This document shows, piece by piece, positions 35,450 through 40,900 of a stretch of DNA of 64,000 bases. The notes under the pieces were generated by a model that was not told where the DNA came from, searched no databases, and saw nothing but the letters and a program-made list of their open reading frames with translations. The translations under genes were made by a program, and so were the position numbers. Within the stretch, counting starts at the first letter, position 1; each line of letters opens with the position of its first letter. Origin of the DNA: Halodesulfurarchaeum formicicum (GTDB lineage Archaea > Halobacteriota > Halobacteria > Halobacteriales > Halobacteriaceae); assembly GCF_001886955.1 (NCBI RefSeq), contig NZ_CP016804.1:62001-126000 (forward strand), read 5' to 3'.

Positions 35450-35532
35450 GTTCGAGCGGTCGGGGCCGGTCGGCATACGCGTTTCTCTCCGGGTTTCACA
35501 ACCGCTTTGGTCGCTCGCCGCCACGAGCCGGT

Positions 35533-36894
35533 ATGCAGGTATTCGGGTCGAGTGGCACCCGTGGGCGGGTGACAGAGGAGCTGACTCCCGAGTTCGTGCT
35601 CCGGGTGGCGGCCGCGGCGGGCACCGTCTGGGGGGCCGACCGCATCGCGCTCGGCCGGGACACGCGACTGACCGGGCCGATGCTTGCAAACGCCGCCGCG
35701 AGCGGGCTCGCAAGTGTGGGCGCGGACGTGGACCGTCTCGGCGTGGTTCCCACACCGGCGCTCCAGGCCTACGCCGCGGCCGAAGGGATCCCGGCAGTCA
35801 TGGTGACGGCCTCGCACAACCCGGCGCCGTACAACGGGATCAAACTCGTCGGCGCGGACGGCGTCGAACTCTCGATCGAACGGCTCGAAGCCATCGAATC
35901 GGTGCTGCTCGACGGCAGCCAGACCCATGCCGCCTGGGATCGAACGGGCACGGATCGACGGATCGAGGGCGCCCGGCGTCGCTATCGCGAGGAACTACTC
36001 GCGGCGGTCGATCGGGAGGCCATCGCTGGGGCCGATCTCACGGTGGCGCTGGATCCGGGCCACGGGGCCGGCGCGCTCACGAGCCCCGATTTCTTCCGTG
36101 AACTGGGCTGCTCGGTCCGGACGGTCAACGCCCACCCGGACGGTCACTTCCCCGGTCGTGATCCCGAACCGGTCGCGAAGAACCTGGGCGATCTGGGTGA
36201 CCTTGTCAGGGCCACCGACGCCGACGTGGGCATCGCCCACGACGGGGACGCCGATCGAGCCATCTTCTTCGACGAGCACGGGGAGTACATCGAGGGTGAT
36301 GCGACCCTCGCGGCGCTCGCCGATGCGGCCCTCGGACCGGGAGATACCACCGTTTCGGCGGTCAACGTCTCTCAGCGCCTGGTCGACGTGGCCCAGTCTT
36401 CGGGGGCGGACCTCGAACTCACACCCATCGGAAGCACCCAGATCATGACCCGTATCCGCGAGTTGCAGTCCGCCGGCGAGACGGTTCCGGTCGCGGGCGA
36501 GGGCAACGGCGGCGTGATCTTCCCGGCGTATCGCATCAACCGGGACGGCGCCTACACGGCGGCTCGCTTTCTCTCACTGCTGGTCGATCGCCCCGCGAGC
36601 GAGGTCGTCGAGCCCTACGACGGCTACGCGAACGTCCGGGAGAACGTCCACTACGCGGACGAGGCCGAGCGGGCGACCCTCGTGGAGGCCGCAGGCGAGT
36701 GGGCCCGCAACGCCGACGGCGAGGTGAGCACGATCGATGGCTATCGCGTTGACTTCGGCGACGCGTGGGTGCTGGCCCGACCCAGCGGAACCGAACCGGT
36801 GGTCCGGGTCTACGCGGAGGCCAGGGAAGCGTCTCGGGCGCGTGAGTTGGCCGACCGGCTCGTCGCGGTCCTCGAAGCCGCGGCCGGTGAGTAA
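35533..36894 (+). CDS. glmM: phosphoglucosamine/phosphohexose mutase (GlmM type)
   Basis: A 453-residue alpha-D-phosphohexomutase. The phosphoserine loop is TASHNPAPYNG (Ser about 99), the Mg-binding loop is DGDADRAIF (about 237-245), the sugar loop is GEGNGGVIFP (about 320) and the phosphate-binding loop near the end is RPSGTEPVVRVY. It probably converts glucosamine-6-phosphate to glucosamine-1-phosphate for UDP-GlcNAc and S-layer or pilin glycans; phosphomannomutase activity cannot be excluded. A CGCTTTGG box lies about 27 bases upstream of the ATG. Confidence 0.93.
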   Translation: MQVFGSSGTRGRVTEELTPEFVLRVAAAAGTVWGADRIALGRDTRLTGPMLANAAASGLASVGADVDRLGVVPTPALQAYAAAEGIPAVMVTASHNPAPYNGIKLVGADGVELSIERLEAIESVLLDGSQTHAAWDRTGTDRRIEGARRRYREELLAAVDREAIAGADLTVALDPGHGAGALTSPDFFRELGCSVRTVNAHPDGHFPGRDPEPVAKNLGDLGDLVRATDADVGIAHDGDADRAIFFDEHGEYIEGDATLAALADAALGPGDTTVSAVNVSQRLVDVAQSSGADLELTPIGSTQIMTRIRELQSAGETVPVAGEGNGGVIFPAYRINRDGAYTAARFLSLLVDRPASEVVEPYDGYANVRENVHYADEAERATLVEAAGEWARNADGEVSTIDGYRVDFGDAWVLARPSGTEPVVRVYAEAREASRARELADRLVAVLEAAAGE

Positions 36895-36904
36895 AAGGGT
36901 CCGC

Positions 36905-36921
36905 ACCTCGAACATCGAGGT
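36905..36921. promoter_or_regulatory. 17-bp perfect palindrome upstream of the DtxR-family gene
   Basis: ACCTCGA-ACA-TCGAGGT is a perfect inverted repeat. It lies 36-52 bases before the DtxR-family ATG and just after a TAAAAGG stretch (36894-36899) that could be a TATA box. It may be an operator for autoregulation or a hairpin in the leader. It does not resemble the TTTAGG iron boxes at 54.2 kb. Confidence 0.45.
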
Positions 36922-36956
36922 GATCCGCCCGAGAGTCGGCCGATCCAGTGATCCAC

Positions 36957-37397
36957 ATGAGCCACGAATCCGAGAAGACCTACAGCGAGAGCGTGGAGAT
37001 GTACCTCAAGGAGATCTATCTCTTGTCCCGGGACGGCGATCCGGCCTCGACGGGAGCCATCGCCGACCGACTGGGCGTCTCGCCGCCCAGCGTGACCGAC
37101 CGACTCAACCACCTCACAGAACTGGGGCTGGTGACCTACGAGAAACACCGGGGGGCCTCGCTCACGGAGCGGGGGACCGAGGAGGCGGTGGCGCTGCTGC
37201 GCAAGCACTGTCGCATCGAGCGCTTTCTCGTCCAGGAGCTGGGGGTCACCGAGGGCTTCCACGAGGAGGCCTGCCGGCTTGAGCACGCCCTGAGCGACGA
37301 GGTCGCGGCTCGCCTGGATCGGTTCGTCGACCTCCCCGATGACTGTCCGGACTGTTATGACCCCGAGGCCCAGCACTGCACGCACCTCTCGCCCTGA
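36957..37397 (+). CDS. DtxR/MntR-family metal-dependent transcriptional regulator
   Basis: A 146-residue regulator: winged helix (residues 8-70, with STGAIADRLGVSPPSVTDRLNHL as the recognition region), then the dimerisation/metal-binding domain with ERFLVQELGVTEGFHEEACRLEHALS, which supplies the Glu, Cys and His ligands of DtxR proteins. The short Cys-rich tail (CPDCYDPEAQHC) is an extra possible metal site. It lacks the SH3-like third domain of DtxR. Halobacterium relatives (Idr1, Idr2, SirR, TroR) control iron and manganese genes. The iron transporter operon 17 kb away has matching operators. The start is ATG 36957; GTG 36948 is possible. Confidence 0.92.
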   Translation: MSHESEKTYSESVEMYLKEIYLLSRDGDPASTGAIADRLGVSPPSVTDRLNHLTELGLVTYEKHRGASLTERGTEEAVALLRKHCRIERFLVQELGVTEGFHEEACRLEHALSDEVAARLDRFVDLPDDCPDCYDPEAQHCTHLSP

Positions 37398-37437
37398 GAA
37401 TGCCAAGGGCTATCACGGTCGACCCCCAGAATCGGGT

Positions 37438-37641
37438 ATGAGTCCCACACTTCCCTCCCGGAAGATGACGATCGTCCTCCTGGGAATCCTCGCGGTCGGA
37501 TTCGTCGTCACGACGACGCGACTGGGCACGATGGCCGAGAACCTGCTCTATGTCGGGTACATGGCTACCATGCCGGTCCTGTTCGGGGCCGTCGTTCTCG
37601 GGGGTGTGTACTTCGGCGTGCGACATCTTTTGGCCTCCTGA
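37438..37641 (+). CDS. small membrane protein, two predicted helices
   Basis: A 67-residue protein with hydrophobic segments at about residues 11-27 (TIVLLGILAVGFVVTTT) and 38-62 (VGYMATMPVLFGAVVLGGVYFG). No charged catalytic residues are seen. It follows the DtxR-family gene by 40 bases on the same strand. Function unknown; a role with the metal regulator is not supported by anything but position. Confidence 0.6.
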   Translation: MSPTLPSRKMTIVLLGILAVGFVVTTTRLGTMAENLLYVGYMATMPVLFGAVVLGGVYFGVRHLLAS

Positions 37642-37680
37642 GGCCAGAAGACCCAAGCAGGTGGCCCCCGATGAGGGGGT

Positions 37681-37878
37681 ATGGACTGGGACGCGATCCG
37701 ACAACTCTTGCCCCACTACCTGGCGCTCATCGTCATCCTGACGGTCCTGTTGACTGCCCTGCAGATGGTCTGGCCCGGTGCGAGTATCTGGGTCCAGATC
37801 GGCGTGGCGGTCCTGCTGGGATTGGCCTACCCCACGGCCGTTCGCTATTTCGGGCTGGCACCTGACCCCTGGCAATAG
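37681..37878 (+). CDS. small membrane protein, two predicted helices
   Basis: A 65-residue protein, MDWDAIRQLLPHYLALIVIL at the start, with hydrophobic segments about 12-31 and 37-53. It is 39 bases downstream of the previous small membrane gene and probably in the same transcript. No family is recognised. Confidence 0.6.
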   Translation: MDWDAIRQLLPHYLALIVILTVLLTALQMVWPGASIWVQIGVAVLLGLAYPTAVRYFGLAPDPWQ

Positions 37879-38101
37879 TGATTTGCTGACCCACTTCGAA
37901 CTTTTCACCTAGTATTTGACAGGTAACGAACCCGAAGTCGAGGACAGCCGTCCGACGCACGTGCGCCAAGTTAGGGCTGCACTTACCCGCATTCTTAAGT
38001 TAATTCCCGGTTAATGTAGTGGTAAGCGTCGGTCTATCCGGCCCATCCTTCGGGTATCTTCGATCGGCACCCAGGGGGGTCGTCGCCGACGTACACAAAC
38101 C
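37879..38101. promoter_or_regulatory. leader/promoter region of the pilin gene
   Basis: A 223-base gap. AT-rich CTTAAGTTAA (37994-38003) is the best TATA candidate, which would leave a leader of roughly 75 bases before the pilin ATG, unusually long for this genome. A short palindromic segment GACGCACGTGCGCC near 37953-37966 also stands out. No RNA gene is recognised. Confidence 0.35.
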
Positions 38102-38512
38102 ATGATGGACACAATTCGTAACAAACTGGACGACCGGGGCGTGTCGCCAGTGATCGGCGTCATTCTGATGGTGGCGATCACGGTGATCCTGGCCGCGGTT
38201 ATCGGGAGTTTCGTGCTGGGAATCGGTGGGGACATTCAGGAGACGCCGCAGGCGAGCCTTTCAATGTCTGATAACGGCTCTGGAGGAATCACAGTAGCCC
38301 ACCAAGGTGGGGATACGTTGACAAACTCTGACATTAAAGTCACTGTTGATGGTAATCTTAGCGATTCACCGAGCACCGATATCGGCCCAGGGGACACGTG
38401 GACACTCGATACCAACGTAAGTGAAGGAAGTGATAATACTGTTCGAGTAGTCCACGAGCCTACTGGTGGGCTTATTGGCCAGTCAACAGTTTCTGTTGAC
38501 TCAACAACATAA
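38102..38512 (+). CDS. archaeal type IV pilin (PilA-type)
   Basis: A 136-residue secreted pilin precursor. The class III signal peptide is short and charged ([13 protein letters not shown]) and is followed by the conserved haloarchaeal hydrophobic domain [20 protein letters not shown], so PibD should cut next to the RG/VSP junction. The mature C-terminal part (after about residue 45) is Asp/Ser/Thr/Gly-rich with several N-x-S/T sites that could be glycosylated. The signal part has normal GC but the C-terminal half is clearly AT-richer, as if the variable half had a different history. ATG 38105 is an equal alternative start. It heads the accessory island. Confidence 0.92.
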   Translation: MMDTIRNKLDDRGVSPVIGVILMVAITVILAAVIGSFVLGIGGDIQETPQASLSMSDNGSGGITVAHQGGDTLTNSDIKVTVDGNLSDSPSTDIGPGDTWTLDTNVSEGSDNTVRVVHEPTGGLIGQSTVSVDSTT

Positions 38513-38628
38513 TTCCAAATTGCATCTCCAAATACCTTAAAGGAATGAGGATGCTATGATATTTTTAATTTAGTACAATCATTCGAAATTAAAATTGTAT
38601 ATCTATTAAAATCGCAAAAATCTGATAA
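38513..38628. other. AT-rich spacer after the pilin gene
   Basis: A 116-base stretch of very low GC, the lowest in the window, with many runs of A and T that would terminate transcription from both sides. It is the only long gap between convergent genes in the window and no feature is recognised in it. Confidence 0.55.
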
Positions 38629-38967
38629 TTATAAACTAATGCCAACAACCACCAAATTCCACCCCGTAACTCCTACCCCAACGATCGCGAACCCCACTGG
38701 AATCGCGATTGCCTGTTCGTCCGGGAGCGCGCGCCAGACGAGATAACTCCCGCTCAGTAACACCACCTTCAACAGCAGCATCGCGCCAACGCCGTGACTC
38801 GCGATCTGGGTCGCCAGAAAGGCGTTCACCTCCGTGACGCCCGTGGTGGAAATCCCGATGGCCGTCGTGATGACGTCCCCGACGAGGAAAAAGCAGAGCG
38901 TGAGGACCCAGGCCCACCGGTGGACGGCCGGGTTCGCGGCCGAGAGGGCTGTGGGCCAGCGGAGCAT
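38629..38967 (-). CDS. DUF5658-like small membrane protein
   Basis: A 112-residue protein with three to four hydrophobic segments. The pattern GDVITTAIGISTTGVTEVNAFLA (Asp-Thr-Thr then Gly-x-x-Glu-x-Asn) resembles the haloarchaeal DUF5658 family from memory. I chose ATG 38967 because a TAAATA box (38991-38997) is centred 27 bases upstream; ATG 38976 and the frame to 39042 would place the start inside or beyond the box. Function unknown. Confidence 0.7.
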   Translation of the reverse strand: MLRWPTALSAANPAVHRWAWVLTLCFFLVGDVITTAIGISTTGVTEVNAFLATQIASHGVGAMLLLKVVLLSGSYLVWRALPDEQAIAIPVGFAIVGVGVTGWNLVVVGISL

Positions 38968-39076
38968 GGTCCGCATTTCGAGTGGCCTGGTATTTAGTTC
39001 TCCACGGCTTTTCAGACGTGGCTGTGAAATTTGCGGTGCCACTTAACGAGGGGTGAAACCGAGCCAATCCGCGAAG

Positions 39077-39484
39077 TCACCGATACGTTTCGTGAGTAAC
39101 TCCCGGTATTTTCCCGAAGTGATCGTCGCCAGCGAGGACTGGCTCGTCCCGCTCCACCGCTGTGGCAGCGATCACTGCATCTCCCTTGCCGATTCCTGGT
39201 CCTTCCCCCTGGTTGGTGGCGGCCATTCGCTCTCCGAGAAGGCGGCCAGCGCGCCGCGAGATGCTTGGCGTCTGATCAACCAACGGATAGGATTCGAGGA
39301 TCGCTTCGACTCGTTGCCGTTCCTCGTTTGTATTCGCTACCTTCCCGACACCGATGTAAAGTTCCAGGACGGTCATCGTCGGGATCACCAGCGGGACGCT
39401 TTCGGCTTCGAGCGTGCGCGCCTTCTCGACAGCGGCCGCTTCGTCGTCGATGATATCGAGGATGAAGCTGGTATCGACGATCAT
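39077..39484 (-). CDS. vapC: VapC-type PIN-domain toxin
   Basis: A 135-residue PIN-domain protein. The acidic residues that bind Mg are D4 (MIVDTSFILD), E41 (TVLELYIG), D102 (KGDAVIAATA) and D120 (LAGDDHFGKI), all in the expected spots, so it should be an active RNase. It overlaps vapB by 4 bases (ATGA) as toxin-antitoxin pairs often do. VapC toxins cut specific tRNAs or rRNA. Lying within 1 kb of tRNA-Pro and its repeat array, it marks an accessory island. Confidence 0.92.
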   Translation of the reverse strand: MIVDTSFILDIIDDEAAAVEKARTLEAESVPLVIPTMTVLELYIGVGKVANTNEERQRVEAILESYPLVDQTPSISRRAGRLLGERMAATNQGEGPGIGKGDAVIAATAVERDEPVLAGDDHFGKIPGVTHETYR

Positions 39485-39711
39485 TCGAACCGGTCTGTGA
39501 TGTTTCGAACCTCGTCGCGGTCTTCCTGGTCGGCGGCCTCGACGGCGTCGCGCATTTCGTTCACCTCCTCCGTGTCGAAGATGCCACGGAGATCTCGAAG
39601 CGATCGACCACCGATTAGGCGTTCGACGGCGTCACTGAACGACTCATCGGCGCGTTTGTTTGCCTTGATGTGTTCGTACACGTCATCGGCAAGGCGGATC
39701 TGGTGTGACAT
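39481..39711 (-). CDS. vapB: VapB-type antitoxin
   Basis: A 76-residue protein of the VapB/CopG-like kind: MSHQIRLADDVYEHIKANKRADESFSDAVERLIGG forms a DNA-binding strand-helix-helix, with an acidic tail (DTEEVNEMRDAVEAADQEDRDEVRN) that would block the VapC active site. It is first in the pair and would repress its own operon together with VapC. Confidence 0.88.
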   Translation of the reverse strand: MSHQIRLADDVYEHIKANKRADESFSDAVERLIGGRSLRDLRGIFDTEEVNEMRDAVEAADQEDRDEVRNITDRFE

Positions 39712-39887
39712 CTCTTTGTTGACAGCGTTGACGCCAAGGAGTAATCAAGGTTTGGACGAGATATCAGTCTCAAAGCCTGCTACTGTTTCACTCGTGGTCT
39801 TTCCTCAACACGGGCGTTGGAAGAGGTCCGTTGCGAGGGATTTCAACAGCGCCTTCTCGCCAACGGATCAAATTTTACTCCCAGTTA

Positions 39888-40021
39888 GCATCCGCCGAGC
39901 GAAGCGAGGCGGTTCACTCGTCGCGAACGGAGTGAGCGACGAGAACGTTTTGGTGCAGATTTTACAAGGAGCGGTGCGCCAACGGCGCACCCGACGCAGT
40001 AAAAGGTGCAGTGGGACCGCC
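39888..40021. repeat. direct repeat A, copy 1
   Basis: It starts GCATCCGCCGAGCGAAGCG and ends in TGGGACCGCC, which is the complement of the tRNA-Pro 3' end. Copy 2 lies at 40306-40434 and runs into tRNA-Pro itself. The copies differ by point changes and small indels. Inside each is a GGTGCGC...GCGCACC hairpin. Confidence 0.85.
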
Positions 40022-40083
40022 GTCGTTCCGCTTCGCTCCACGACGAGGCCCCTGTTTCTCCTCACTGCGTTCGTCGAAACGGG
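40011..40083. repeat. direct repeat B, copy 1
   Basis: Hairpin TGGGACCGCCGTCGT ... ACGACGAGGCCCC (40012-40026 / 40040-40052), followed by the module TCTCCTCACTGCGTTCGTCG. Copy 2 is at 40225-40297. Confidence 0.85.
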
Positions 40084-40161
40084 GGCCGCCCGGATTTGAA
40101 CCAGCGCAAACCTCGCTCGTCCCTCGCTCGGTTTCCTGGGTTCAAATCCGGGATGGTCCCA
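40081..40161. repeat. palindrome containing two opposed copies of the tRNA-Pro 3' end
   Basis: The 17 bases 40086-40102 (CCGCCCGGATTTGAACC) are identical to tRNA-Pro bases 40430-40446. Their inverted copy is at 40139-40155, with a perfect 14-base stem (40089-40102 / 40139-40152), and it continues to GGTCCCA, the tRNA acceptor end. The 36-base loop is itself self-complementary (CGAGCGAGGGACGAGCGAG on the minus strand). Confidence 0.85.
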
Positions 40162-40224
40162 CCACGACCGCGAATCCACGACTTCGGACACGCTACGCGG
40201 TCCTCGTCGGTGGCTGTCCGAAAA

Positions 40225-40297
40225 GTGGGACCGCCGTCGTTTCGCTTCGCTCCACGACGTGGTCCCATTTCTCCTCACTTTGTTCGTCGAAAAGTGG
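40225..40297. repeat. direct repeat B, copy 2
   Basis: Hairpin TGGGACCGCCGTCGT / ACGACGTGGTCCCA (40226-40240 / 40254-40267), then the module TCTCCTCACTTTGTTCGTCG bounded by CCATTT and AAAGTGG. It differs from copy 1 at a few positions. Confidence 0.85.
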
Positions 40298-40305
40298 GTG
40301 GAGTT

Positions 40306-40434
40306 GCATCCGCCGAGCGAAGCGAGGCGGTTCACTCGGAGCGAACGCAGTGAGCGACGAGCTTTTTGGTGGAGATTTTTCGAGGAGTGGTGCGCGAAGC
40401 GCACCCGACGATGAAAAAGGTCCATGGGACCGCC
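40306..40434. repeat. direct repeat A, copy 2, running into tRNA-Pro
   Basis: Second copy of the 130-base unit; its last 10 bases are the 3' end of tRNA-Pro. This suggests the unit was copied from, or inserted at, the tRNA 3' flank. Confidence 0.85.
40413..40419 (-). terminator. T-run terminator of tRNA-Pro
   Basis: Five T residues on the minus strand, 7 bases after the tRNA 3' end and before a GGTGCGCTTCGCGCACC-type hairpin. Confidence 0.5.
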
Positions 40435-40497
40435 CGGATTTGAACCGGGGTCACGAGCACCCAAAGCTCGAAGGATACCAAGCTACCCTACGGTCCC
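40425..40497 (-). tRNA. tRNA-Pro (anticodon TGG)
   Basis: A 73-base cloverleaf on the minus strand. Acceptor GGGACCG pairs with CGGTCCC, discriminator A; anticodon arm CGAGC-TTTGGGT-GCTCG gives TGG; T arm CCCGG-TTCAAAT-CCGGG. No CCA is encoded and no intron is seen. Its 3' end is copied in the neighbouring repeat array. Confidence 0.97.
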
Positions 40498-40621
40498 TTG
40501 CCCGCATTACTCCGGGTGGCCAAAAGAGGGTTTCGCTCCAGCCGGGCAAAATCGGCCAAAGTCGGCGCCAATCGCCCAAACCGACGATAGACACTTTCCC
40601 ACGGCCCACCTTGACTGGGCC

Positions 40622-40900
40622 ATGGCGACACCCATCGAACTCGGTTTGCTGCTCGCGGTCGCGGTCGCCGTGATCGTGGCCTACCTGGTGCTCCGCGCGC
40701 TGAAACCGTTCATCATCAACGCCGTCCTGGGACTGTTGGTCCTGGCGGTCGCGGGCGTTCTCGGCTTCGAGGTGGCAATCACACCGATCGTCGTCCTGGT
40801 CGTGGCCATCGGCGGGATTCCCGGGGCAATCTTGGTGCTGCTGCTCGCGTACTTCGGGATCCTGTTCGGCCCTGCTGCGGCCGGGCTTGCGGTCCTCTAA
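40622..40900 (+). CDS. BofA-like (pro-sigma-K inhibitor family) small membrane protein
   Basis: A 92-residue hydrophobic protein with about three membrane segments (ELGLLLAVAVAVIVAYLVLR, FIINAVLGLLVLAVAGVLGF, PIVVLVVAIGGIPGAILVLL). The NAVLGLLVL...GIPGA pattern is that of the BofA family. In Bacillus this controls sigma-K processing by an S2P protease; archaea lack sigma-K, but an S2P protease is encoded 2.5 kb away. A link between the two is only suggestive. It overlaps the helicase stop by CTAA. Confidence 0.8.
   Translation: MATPIELGLLLAVAVAVIVAYLVLRALKPFIINAVLGLLVLAVAGVLGFEVAITPIVVLVVAIGGIPGAILVLLLAYFGILFGPAAAGLAVL

Larger units (their letters stand above)
39712..40424. repeat. hairpin-rich repeat array downstream of tRNA-Pro
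   Basis: A 713-base stretch without a believable gene. The first part (39712-39887) is plain and holds the vapB promoter side. From 39888 it consists almost entirely of direct and inverted repeats: two 130-base direct copies (39888-40021, 40306-40434), two 73-base copies (40011-40083, 40225-40297), and a palindrome containing the tRNA-Pro 3' end in both orientations (40081-40161). Open frames here encode Arg/Ser-rich peptides repeated in different frames and are not genes. No integrase or transposase is present. Confidence 0.85.

Noticed and set aside
40081-40161. A second tRNA-Pro gene or tRNA pseudogene
   Set aside because: Only the T arm and acceptor 3' half are present, in two opposite orientations; no anticodon or D arm exists.
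39888-40434. CRISPR array
   Set aside because: The repeats are 73-130 bases long, unevenly spaced, palindromic and tied to the tRNA sequence. There are no uniform short repeats with unique spacers and no cas1/cas2.
38102-40497. An intact integrative element
   Set aside because: No integrase, recombinase, replication or structural genes are present. It is described as an accessory island only.
39053-40673. Open frames of 348 and 220 codons across the tRNA-Pro array
   Set aside because: They translate the repeats in different frames, run antisense to vapBC or through a tRNA, and have no family similarity.
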